A DNA stretch of 64,000 nucleotides, taken from assembly GCA_010909165.1 (NCBI GenBank), contig MU008163.1, forward strand, positions 1,054,001 to 1,118,000, given 5' to 3'. Positions 11,030-20,389 of this stretch are shown here, piece after piece. The translations under genes were made by a program, and so were the position numbers. The notes beneath the pieces are model-generated. The model saw only the letters and a list, made by a program, of their open reading frames with translations. It was not told where the DNA came from and did not search any database. Source of the stretch: Anthoceros angustus (taxonomy: Eukaryota > Streptophyta > Anthocerotopsida > Anthocerotales > Anthocerotaceae). How positions within the stretch are numbered: position 1 is the first letter of the stretch; each line of letters begins with the position of its first letter.

Positions 11030-11670
11030 GGAAATCCGCTTTTATCTGTACTGCCATGGCCTTCATTTGTTCCTCCTGTTCTAGCAGCCTGCCTTCATGC
11101 TTCGCCATCTTCTGTTCGTGTTCTGTGAGTCGAGCTTCTATTTGTGCTATCAATGAGGCCAATTTGAAAGCTGTCTCCACAACTGGGGGGATTGTGCTCT
11201 CAATTATGTAGGCATTTGCTCTAGTATGACTCCATTCTCGAACTTGAGTTGCAGGCTCCCATGCTCCTCTCCTTGGCCCATCTCAAAAATTAGGTTCGGC
11301 TCTTGTGTGCAGGGCTCATCCTCCTCTGGTGTCCATCATTGGATGCGTTTACTTTTGCCGAACTCAGAGATCCGCCTCTGTCCTTGGGTGGACCCAAAAC
11401 CACCAGGTTGTCCCTGCCCATCACTCAGTGAGTTGTATTCAGAGTCAACAGGGTCACTCCCGATGCCCAGCGGTGGGGGCTGCATCTTGCTAGACTCCAT
11501 GTTGCTTTCCATGTTAGATCCTGACGCTGTTAGGCCACCATTTTCGGGCGAGATGCTCGGGGATTTCATGTTCTTTCCCTCCGAGAAAGCACTGTACTGT
11601 TGGCTCGTCTTTGTAGCTCTTTGGCTTTGCTCCTCGTGAGGAGGGTGCTACCTTCGCCCTTCTCTCTGTT
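11030..11670 (-). pseudogene. Degenerate gag-like / coiled-coil fragment
   Basis: Read on minus in more than one frame, this gives a TRSKAKELQRR motif, a Ser/Gly/Pro-rich linker (SPSISPENGGLTASGSNME) and, at 11040-11200, a charged heptad-like helix (AQIEARLTEHEQKMAKHEGR). A TRS-K start, disordered linker and coiled coil suggest the N-terminal part of a retroelement gag, but no enzyme domain is present. It ends at the inverted-repeat motif of element D, which probably cut it. Other sources for a coiled-coil protein are possible. Confidence 0.35.
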
Positions 11671-11690
11671 AGGTAAAACATGATAATTTT

Positions 11691-12360
11691 TGAAGGGGGG
11701 GAATATAGTAACCCCCTTCGGTCGAGACAGCACCCCCTTGTCACGATGTACACCCTTCCTGTAACAGCATATCTACCCTACTTTGATAATGCGCGCACCC
11801 TTTCTGAGGTCATACCTTTGATAAAAGACGCACTTTCAAGTCTACACCCGAGAACTGGAGCACAGTAGGGTGTGGGCCCGTCTATGTTTTTGTAGAATGC
11901 ATAGAGGGCTCCCATTTTCATATGTTTATTACAACCGAAAACTTTTACTTTCAAGTGGTGGAACACAATGAAAACAATCCCGTACTAGCGGGAGTCTCAT
12001 TTCAATGGTCGTGAGAACATTGCAACAAACAACTGCTAAAGGAGGAAGTGGTCATCAGCATCGACAATAGTCATTCAAGAGTGCGGCTTGGCGACTCATC
12101 TATGCCTTGCGCCGAAACTGAGTCAAGTACCGCCGCCATATTCCGGAGGCGGTCTATATCCTCCGCCTCAAAGTTGTCGTTCTCCTCCATTGCTTGCTCG
12201 TCTTCAATAGTACCATTCTTGGGCCCAGCGTCCAATGGTGTCGACTACCACATAGCATCTAGCGTCTGCTGACCCTCATCCAGAAGGTCGCCAGTCATGG
12301 TCTTCAACCTTCTGGCACTCAATGCAACCACTTAGGCTTTAAGGCAATGTCAGCGTCCTT
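11691..12360. mobile_element. Element D: left-end remnant of the methyltransferase/DUF7869 element family
   Basis: It starts with TGAAGGGGGGGAATATAG followed by AACCCCCTTCG and ACCCCCTTGTCAC, the same layout as the left end of element A at 14826-14885. On minus, 12045-12350 encodes a match to the C-terminus of the element A methyltransferase: a KTxTGxLLxEGQQxLDxxW pattern is shared. The right part is lost, and a LINE 3' end follows at 12482. Confidence 0.7.
12045..12350 (-). pseudogene. C-terminal fragment of the element-borne methyltransferase-like protein (element D)
   Basis: The minus-strand translation contains KTMTGDLLDEGQQTLDAMW, closely matching the end of the element A protein at about 15290-15345, then EENDNFEAEDIDRLRNM, which matches the same region of element B (NAMVENDNFEDPEDARP near 26470). 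An in-frame stop follows the tryptophan. Only the tail past the catalytic region remains. Confidence 0.6.
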
Positions 12361-12481
12361 AAAATGAACAAAGTTAGTTGCCCATGCGCCCATGCAAGCA
12401 TCCTTAAAATTAACAAAATTGAGTTGTTAAAGGGATACGGGTTTCGAGCACGAAACCTATTCATTACTACATTCTTTTCCC

Positions 12482-13548
12482 AACAACAACAACAACTTTA
12501 TTTATGTCCACTAAGGGTGGAAGAACCATCATGGGACAGAGATAGTACAGCGTAAAAGAGGTTAAAAAACCGAGTACACTTACGTACGTCTGAACTAGAG
12601 AAGCAATACATGTGAGGCAGAAAAGAAGGCGAAGACTAGGAGTCCAACAAGGACTGCCGAAGATCAAGAAGCTCAGAGAGACATAGTCCAGAGAGCCTAG
12701 GAATGTGGAAAGAGAAAAATCTGCGCAGCGAGAAGCCGGCACACTAAAAAAGAAGAGAATAACGAGATCGAATATCGGCATAGGCGGGACAATAAAAGAG
12801 GAAGTGTGATTGAGATTCAGGATCCAAGGAGCAAAGCTTGCAGATCCTATCGTCTTGGGGAGGGGTAGGCTTGAGCCAACGGTCGGTCTCAATCCGGAGG
12901 TGGTGGGAGCTAACACGAAATTGACCTATGAGTGTGCTGGAGTTTGAAGGAAAGGGGAGGCGAGGTAGCAGGCGGGGTAGGAAATTTACGGAGGAGGATT
13001 AACTCGGAGCTCGTCTTTGTAAGCGGAGTCTAGAAGTGAGAGAGGAAGAGGGGACGGTGAGGCGAAAGTATCTTAATTTAAGGGCCTATGAGTGGTTGGG
13101 GGATGTGAGAAAGGGAGTTGGGAGGAGAGGGCCAAGCGAGTCGAAAAGGTTCAAACTCGAATCTTCTAAGCCGGTTGGCGGCTTGAGAAAGCCAAAAAAG
13201 CTTGTGGGTGGGTATTGAGCGGAGGCGGAGGACTTAAAGGCAAGGAGGAGGTAAGGGGATCCAAAATGGGATTAGCAATATCAAGGAGGTGGAGGCGGTA
13301 AAGAAAGGATGAGAGGCGAAAAATGCCATCAAGTTCGAGGGAAAGGCGCAAATTCGAGAAAGGAGGATGGGTAATGGAGTGAGCGCTTACAAGCAATGTG
13401 AGCGGAGAAAGGAAGATTGAACCCTTTCCACCTTCGCCCAAGAAGAAGGGGAAAGATCTGGGCCCCAAATTTCAGCGCCATACAAGGCGGAGGGAATTAC
13501 CATAGTGTTGAACACCTGCTTCCGAAGATTGATATCCTGAAGATTCAC
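12482..13548 (-). mobile_element. LINE (non-LTR retrotransposon) 3' fragment
   Basis: Read on minus from 13548. The segment near 13440-13510 encodes SALYGAEIWGPDLSPSSWAK and VERVQSSFLR, the typical sequence past the fingers/palm of plant LINE reverse transcriptases. Near 12780-12880 it encodes RICKLCSLDPESQSHFLFYC, the CxxC..H..C C-terminal zinc motif. The element ends in an AATAAAGTTGTTGTTGTTG-like tail at 12481-12500, a usual plant LINE terminus. Several frameshifts are present. The 5' side is cut at 13549 by a CACTA-type terminus. Confidence 0.8.
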
Positions 13549-13680
13549 TACTACAAAACATATGGCTTTTTAATGCAAAATATAATGTAACAATGACGCA
13601 TAGTGGCATGGAATCACGTGTGGTCCTTTTAGCCAAAGCGTTATAAAATACATTATAATGAACTCGATATTCCTTACTTT
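13549..13680 (+). mobile_element. CACTA-type transposon terminus
   Basis: Begins CACTACTACAAAACATATGG, the canonical plant CACTA (En/Spm) end, directly after LINE coding sequence. The following 130 bp is AT-rich with GACGCATAGTGGC-like subterminal sequence. I did not find the matching inverted terminus (TTTTGTAGTAGTG) elsewhere in the window, so it is a solo end, or the other end is decayed. Confidence 0.65.
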
Positions 13681-14820
13681 TTAACGTGGCAACCTTACCG
13701 GTTGCCATGGAATGTCCGGTGGCCGGGTGGTGGGCAAGTTATCCGGTGCAGCCCCGGTATGCCTATAACCGGGTATGGTATGGGCGGCCAGCGGACGGGT
13801 CCCCAGTTGCCACCGTCGCCCCGTTCGTGGGCCCGTTGTGCGGTTCGTGCCGGGCACCGGTCTGGCCCGACCCGTCATAGAATCTCGGGTCACCGGGCCA
13901 GACCCGTTTTCCCTCTTCCCCGCTGGCGGTTGAATTCAAAAACTGGCTTCTTGGTAAGAGCGTATTTGACTGTCCTGGTTTGACCGTCCAACAACATGAT
14001 GTCAGGCGGCTGTTCATTGGTGCGCAAACACACTCCATGATGGTCCTTGATTGGTGAAATAGATCTAAAAATGGTGGATGTTCATTGGTGACTGCACAGT
14101 CAATTCTGATTGGCGTTCTGATAATACCCTAGTTGGCTTTACACCGCGAAAACCATGCCCTTCACGCTTCAAGACTGTACTGATTGAATGTGTCTGACAA
14201 TGCTTTCAACCGGATTTGAAATTTGAACGGGTTTCTACAAGCTCATTTATGCATTGATTAAACTATAATATTTGTTAGTCGTAATTAATAATTACATGAA
14301 ATCGTGATTACGGTAAAACCGTACGCGCACTAATCCACGCTCACTAGTTCTATGCATGCGAAGCGAAATGGTGGCTCGCCCCTTCGACCTCTTCATGCGG
14401 CCCCGCCTCCTTCCTCCCATCACGCTTGCGCCGACTTTGGTTACCTCCTTCCAAGCGGCGAACAGGTGGTGCATTGGCCCGTCCCTGGTCATTGACATCC
14501 CCCTTTCAGAAACAGTATGTTGACATGGATGGCAGAGCGCAAACAGTTTTAAATTACGCTCAAGTTCTAACGAATGGACAGAACAGAAGTGCTAGCATGT
14601 CGTCACTCCTTACTTCCTCCGGTCTTTCAGTATCGATGCCCCTCGCATTCGGCAAGGGGAATCAAGCATCGACCGCATGCCCCAAACTAGATATCAGATA
14701 TTGCAGCCTCAAAAATACTAAGCTTCTCCACGACTTCATAGTGACACAGAAATTAAAACTGCGCATATGATGGTCTGTACTCAACGCCATGCTCAATTGA
14801 TTTTTTCGCCTCGGAGGCGA
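13681..14820. other. Intergenic DNA between CACTA terminus and element A
   Basis: No convincing gene. At 13690-13915 the sequence is rich in CCGG/CGGGTC/GGCCCG words, as in subterminal regions of some DNA transposons, but no terminal repeat was found. Just outside element A lies a perfect hairpin, TCGCCTC-G-GAGGCGA, at 14806-14820. Confidence 0.45.
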
Positions 14821-14821
14821 A

Positions 14822-14845
14822 ATCTTGTGAAGGGGGTTAATATCC
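14822..14845 (+). repeat. Element A left terminal/subterminal inverted repeat
   Basis: ATCTTGTGAAGGGGGT followed by TAATATCC. It pairs with 23875-23898 with two mismatches. The adjacent AACCCCCTTC forms a 10-bp hairpin stem with GAAGGGGGTT. Confidence 0.8.
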
Positions 14846-16361
14846 GAACCCCCTTCCGTGAAATGAAAACCCCCTTAGCACAATTCACACAGTCCCGAAA
14901 TACGCGTTTTGGCTCTTTTTTAAAAACGGACGACCATGTTCCAACGAGTAGGAATTGAGAAAAACTCTTATCGCACAACAAAGACATGAAAAGCAGAGGG
15001 CGACCGGCCGGCGCCTTTTCATTGATTCTTTGGAACATGGGAATCAAGACATCAATTGCCTCAATGCAACGGGTCCATAAGTGATTGCGAACTAAGCGGC
15101 GGATGCACGCATGAGATCACTAAGCCTACTCCCTACGGCTAACTTGGGACTCGTCCGGGGTAGAGCAAACTCGAATCCATCACAATAGCAGTTGAATCGC
15201 TCCACTTCCTCTTCATCGAAGCTGTCGTTCTCCCCAAGGCCCTAGTGTCTTCGTTTAGTCTTGTCTCGTCGTCGTCAGGGGTCGTGGAAGGCTGCCAAAC
15301 GCTATCCAAGGATTGCTGTCCCTCTGTCAAAAGTGCTCCAGTTTTGGTCTTCAGCCTTACGCTTAAGGAAACAACCTGAGCTTGCAGGGAGTCCTTCTCG
15401 CTGATACACACCTCCTTTGCCCAGAATTGCGCAAGTCCTCTGCGGTGGGCGTCAAATGTCGATTCTTCTTGACATCGTAACCTCATGCCCGAAATCCTTT
15501 GTGCAATATATCCTGCACACCTCAAGTCAGCTTCTATAGCAATACAATTCCGTCCGCATAGTAGAGCCGCCAGTAACGTTGTCCCACTCCCGGGCATACA
15601 TCCAAAACCCAATCTCTCGAGAAGGTTCGGATAAGTTCATCATAAGGCCCGGAGGCCTCGGTATGGGCAAACCACCGCCTTGTCGTGGGACATGTACACT
15701 GTTTCTTCACAACCGTATCGTGAGCGATCACGACCTCCCATTGTTGAAAGTGCCGTGCATGGCATTGGGCATCATTGGAACTCTATCCCTGTGAACCCAT
15801 CTTTCATTCCCCAACCCACCGTGACATATTCCACGGTTTGAACCCACCTCATTGTTCATGTTGGTCTTGTCCCATACAAATGAGACCAAGCCCCTTTCTT
15901 GCACCACCTTCGCATGGACTCCCCGACGGTGTGAGCCTCCTCCACACCATGCATGACAATCATTCTCAACTCATCGGAAGTTGTTTTCTCCGCAAAAGCT
16001 CGCAAAGGTGTCCATCATCTGCTTGTCAACACGTTTGTCCAAGGGCCCAATTTGAAACCCCCTTGGAACGTCCATCACCAGAAGTGTGTACTGGCGTCCT
16101 CTCAGAAATCCACGCATGTCTGCCAAATCTCGGCTTTCCACTTGGTACTGCACTTGTTTATCCGAGGAGGGCACACTGAACACCTCCAGTCCCTCCTCAA
16201 GGTCCTTGTCCGCTAAAGCACGCTGCTCGTCCTCCAGCCCTTTCCAATTGTTCACCTCAAAAATAAAATGCTGAAAGGCATCTGGAAGTTTGGACAAGAC
16301 CTCAATGTCCTTCAGTTGCTGCGAACCACAAGTTTGTTAGTCCAAAGTGGGAAAGAACCGA

Positions 16362-16393
16362 ATGGAGGGCGCCGGCCGGCCGGCGCCCTCCAT
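16362..16393. repeat. Perfect 32-bp GC-rich palindrome inside an intron (element A)
   Basis: Self-complementary over 32 bases around the core GGCGCCGGCCGGCCGGCGCC, flanked by ATGGAGG and its complement. It lies in the intron between the exons encoding FQTAFAG and QLKDIEVLSKLPD. Element B has a reduced palindrome with a GCATGC centre at the equivalent intron position (27571-27592). Confidence 0.95.
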
Positions 16394-17665
16394 GACCTTG
16401 CGTACAGGCATGGACAAGAAACTCACCTTTCCAGCAAAAGCAGTTTGAAACCGCGACAGCATCTGGTCTGTGGAATGCAACGGATATTCCTCTCGGACCT
16501 CCTCAAATGAAGAGCACCCCAGGTGCTTGACCATCGCCACTTGTATGACATGAAACTTCTTCCGCAGCGTGATCTCCTCATCCATGCCCTTCAAATCAAT
16601 CAGGCCAGTTAACACCTTTTCTGTCGCTGTCACCAGAATTTGCTGCCCGCACTCTCCAGTATGCCTTGGAACGATTTCCATGGCTTTGCCAACATGTCCT
16701 TGACTTCGTACACTCCATTTGCTTCGCCTCTCAACTGCTTCCCTTTCCCTTTCTTGCTTGTTCGGTAGATGCTTCCGCTCCGGAGTTCTCCAGCCTCCCA
16801 CTTGAAAATGGAGTCCACATTGGCCCATACCTTTCCTTCACCTTGGCAATGCATAAAATGTGTGCGGTTATCCACTTTGTTACGCTTATACACATCGTCT
16901 TGGCGCCCTTCATCATCCTCAATCGCCCAAGCACCTTATGATTGTACTTCCATGCCATTGTCATCTGCTCCTTCTCGTTTGCTATCAAAGCTCATCTCTT
17001 AAGTATCGGACGCTCAATGAAGTTCATCTTCTTCCGCTTTGTCCCATAGTGTTGTGTGATGGCAAGGACTCGCATTTACGGTATAGTAAGCCCGCAATAG
17101 ACATGCGCTTCAACATTGGAACCTCTTCTTCCGGTGATATATCGCATAGATGTTTCATGGTTGCATAAGTGTGGTTCCCACCAAGAACCCCATAACATAT
17201 TTTTTCGCCCGCCATCTCTTCCATCCAACTTCGAGGTCATTGCACTCACTTGGATCAATCATACATAATAGTGGCATACACCTCCTCTATCCTCCCTTGA
17301 AATAACTCGGCGGATAATTGGCCCATGCCTCTCAACCCTGCGAATCTGCGCATCCGGCGTAATATGCGAAGCTGGTCGTAAGTTCTCCAATTTCACTAGC
17401 ACTGTCTCCATGACAACCTTCTTTCCGTGTGAATCCCTTAGGCGAGTGAGGGGTGCATCCATCGCGTCGCAGCGTTCTTCATCTGTCAAAATATGCACAT
17501 TGGGAATGGCACCAAACACTTCCTCTTGTGCCGACGCCCTTTTTGATTTCTTTTTCTTCCTCCTCCTCCGTGCTTCCACTGCCGGGTTTCTTCGCACCTC
17601 GGAATCCAACACCGCAGCAGGCGCTTGCCTTGAGCGCCTCGGTCGTCTCTATCTCCTATGGCGAG

Positions 17666-17822
17666 GCGCGGCCGGCCGGCCGGCGCCTCTTCCTCCGTCC
17701 ATACCGTGTCCCCGCACCCACTTCCTCCTCTGTGCCTCCAACGTCAGCACCTCTTCCACTGCGGTCCAGTGGAAGGGCTCTTGTGGATGGAGGTATGCGG
17801 CGCCCGGCCGGCCGGCGCCCGC
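17666..17822. repeat. Two further GGCCGGCC-centred palindromes (element A)
   Basis: Near-perfect palindromes at about 17664-17690 and 17797-17822, each with GGCCGGCCGG cores and GGCGCC arms. The equivalent part of element B (28792-28990) has a cluster of related palindromes centred on GCATGC. Confidence 0.85.
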
Positions 17823-18978
17823 TATCTCCTTCCAGGCCCGGATAAACCGGTTGGGATCCGGAGTGGCCAAGTCCGAGCCCCACTCTTCGCCTGCGGCGCC
17901 GGGCCACGGCCGCCTCCCCGGCATTCACTACATCGTGTGCACACTCATAGATGGCCCATGCTGCCGGGTAAAATTGCCGCATCCCTATGTTCGTCCCTCC
18001 CCGAGACTTCATCGGAATGTCCCACGTCAGAATCGGGCCCTCTTCCTCATCGGATGGGCCAAGTTCGCTCTGGGCTGTTGCTCGCACCGCCTCTTCAACC
18101 ATTCTTTGATGTGCTGCGCACCCTTCTCATCGGCTCTCTCCTATGATCAATGACCGTGCTTATCTTCCCACAGATTGCCCTTATAAGGGCCATTCCTACC
18201 AAAGGTGGGCGGAAAACAAACAAACAAGTTGAATGTTAGTCATCAAAGTCGGAGGGTTTCGCATGTCGTTGTTGGAAACTTACGTGTCGGCATGCATTCA
18301 TGAACTCTTCCACTATTCGAGGTGCACATTTTTGGCGTTGAATCCTTGGAGGCCGAGAACATAAGACCTGTAAACTCGGGGTCTGGATGACGGCATCGAA
18401 CTCGTATGGCACTGGTGGTGCACAATAGCGTGAACTCCGGCTCCCCTCGTTCATGTCCATGTTTGCCCAGACACCCTTGCTCTACGATTTAAAGCCCCGA
18501 TACCCCATTATCCGTAGTTTGAGCAAGGGGTCCATGCCGTTTTCAACCTCCGGTGCGGATCACGGACTAGCATCCAATCCTTCTCCACAATGACAGTAGG
18601 GTCAATCTGGCCACCCAGTCTGCGGATGTGCACGGTCTCCTCATAGCTGAATGGCGACGGAATTGGTGCATGCACCGGATGCTTTGAAGCCTTGCCTCCT
18701 TCCTTCCTATCTCCTTGCCCGCCAGCTGCCTTTGTTCTGCTTGTTTTCCCCGAAGACATGCTCCCGGATTTTGCTTGCCCAGCAGAGGCTATATGGCCCC
18801 CCACACCTCCAGAATGTGCGGCATGCCCTCCCAAACTTCCTTCCACAGCCTTCCTCTCGGCGCGGAACCTCGTCTTGCGATTTAGCGGATGTCTTCGTCG
18901 AATCGCTTTGCCTTCTTCTGCCGCCGCGGCCGGAGGATCGCAAGCCGAGTCCTTCTTGCTCCGCCTTCCGCTCGCCAT

Positions 18979-20389
18979 CTTTAAGAATGAACCCCGCAGA
19001 TCACAAGACATCAAATTTGGAAGGCGCAAACAATTGTTTCACATGGAAGTAGAACGAACCTCACTCGCACACCCCGCCGATTGATGCACCTGAGGAATGC
19101 CCGGCTCCTGTCTCCCCAACCCCGAGCGCGCCCGTGATAGCCGCAATCCCAGGCCAAGGGAGGATTCGTGGAATTGTGGACGGACACCTCCTCCAAATCG
19201 GGCAACACCGCCAGCAAGACGCCCTCACTTCTCCTCAAGTGGAAGTGCGCAACGCTCCACCGTGACGGCAAGTGGCAAGAGAAAACAAATAGTAATTAGG
19301 GTTTCCTCCCAACTGGTATTTATAGCCCAAAAACATGCTCAGATTAACTTATGCCATATATCCATATACCCCATATAAACCACGGATATGAACCATAACC
19401 CTATTGACTTGGGTGGTGGTAGGCACACTCAATGTGGACAATAAAAGCGGAGGACGGCGCGATATGCCGTTAGATATCCGTATCGAACTCCATCATGTTG
19501 TCGTTATTACGGAGGAACATAATATCCTACCCATCTATGCGCGACGCCTATCCATAAAGACAATGGCCATCTTCACCATTTTCGCCATCGGAGGTCTCTT
19601 CCAAGACCGCCGCGATGTGGTTTCAACGACGCGGGCGAGTGTGGTTTCAATCGACGCTTCTACAAGTTGTGCGATACCATGTTGCGCCTCACCCACACAC
19701 CTAGCGAAGAGGTTTGAGTTCGCCCTTTTGGAAGGATTACTTGGTTTTCACCCCTATCTTGTTTTCGGATTCGAGTTCGCTTAGTGCATCCGGTTGCGGG
19801 ATGAACAATGGGAAGAAGGTTTCTCTTCACAATGTCAGCGTGTTTCCCGTAAAGTTGGAGAAGTGAGTAGACCTGTTGAACAGGCCACCACGTCACCTGA
19901 ACCTGGGCATCCCCGTCGAGTGCGTTTTGCCATTCCCGAAAGACGTGTTGATAATGAAGGTTGACGATGATTTTTTCCATATGGGAACTGGGACGCTAGT
20001 GTATCACCGTTGTGGGATTTTGATGCATTCTTCCGATATTGTTGTTCCAGACACGCGCCAAGACGCCGCCTCCGCCGCCCTGGGTGTTCCTCCAACACCT
20101 AGGAATTTGCATCGGTATGTCGCTGGAGGAAGCCCATCCAACCGACGCTCAAGCTTCCCGAATGGCGTGGCGTTCTCCCAGATACATCGACGCCGTGGTT
20201 TGTTTCTGCGGAGGCTGATTGCGTCCGCTCACCGGTTGAGGAAGGTCCCATTGGCGACAATGAAGATTCGAGCGTGTTTCGCCACCGATGCATGTCGTTC
20301 CTTCCATCCCAAGCCTTTGAGTGAGTCTCAAGGCTCCAACAAGGCGATTGTTATATCACGCAAGAAGAGAAGCTGGAGTGTCCAAAAAG
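18979..20389. promoter_or_regulatory. Spacer between the two divergent element A genes
   Basis: Separates the methyltransferase start (18978) from the first recognisable part of the plus-strand gene. It should hold both promoters and any 5' exons of the plus gene. Open frames such as 19876-20562 show no recognisable similarity and were not called. The promoter role is inferred from layout. Confidence 0.35.

Larger units (their letters stand above)
15139..18978 (-). pseudogene. Beta-class-like DNA amino-methyltransferase (N4/N6 type), element A, multi-exon and decayed
   Basis: Read on minus, the parts in order are: a basic Lys/Arg/Ser-rich N-terminus starting MASGRRSKKDSA (18978); an acidic linker (SDEEEGPILTWDIP, about 18050); a KKVVMETVLVKLENL region (about 17400); a helical region LRKKFHVIQVAMVKHLG (about 16560); WKGLEDEQRALADKDLEEG (16230); the motif IV-like LVMDVPRGF (about 16075); and the AdoMet loop VLDVCPG.GSGTTLLAA with CGRNCIAIEAD (15530-15620). 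Motif IV before the AdoMet motif is the permuted beta order of the PF01555 N4/N6 DNA methyltransferase family. Exons are split by introns, for example about 16314-16428 with GTGAG...CGCAG ends. Several frameshifts break the frame, and motif IV is not a perfect DPPY/DPPW. Confidence 0.6.

Noticed and set aside
14253-14275. TATAATATTTG resembles the end of element B
   Set aside because: Only about 11 contiguous bases match and no inverted partner is present near 24-26 kb; AT-rich chance similarity.
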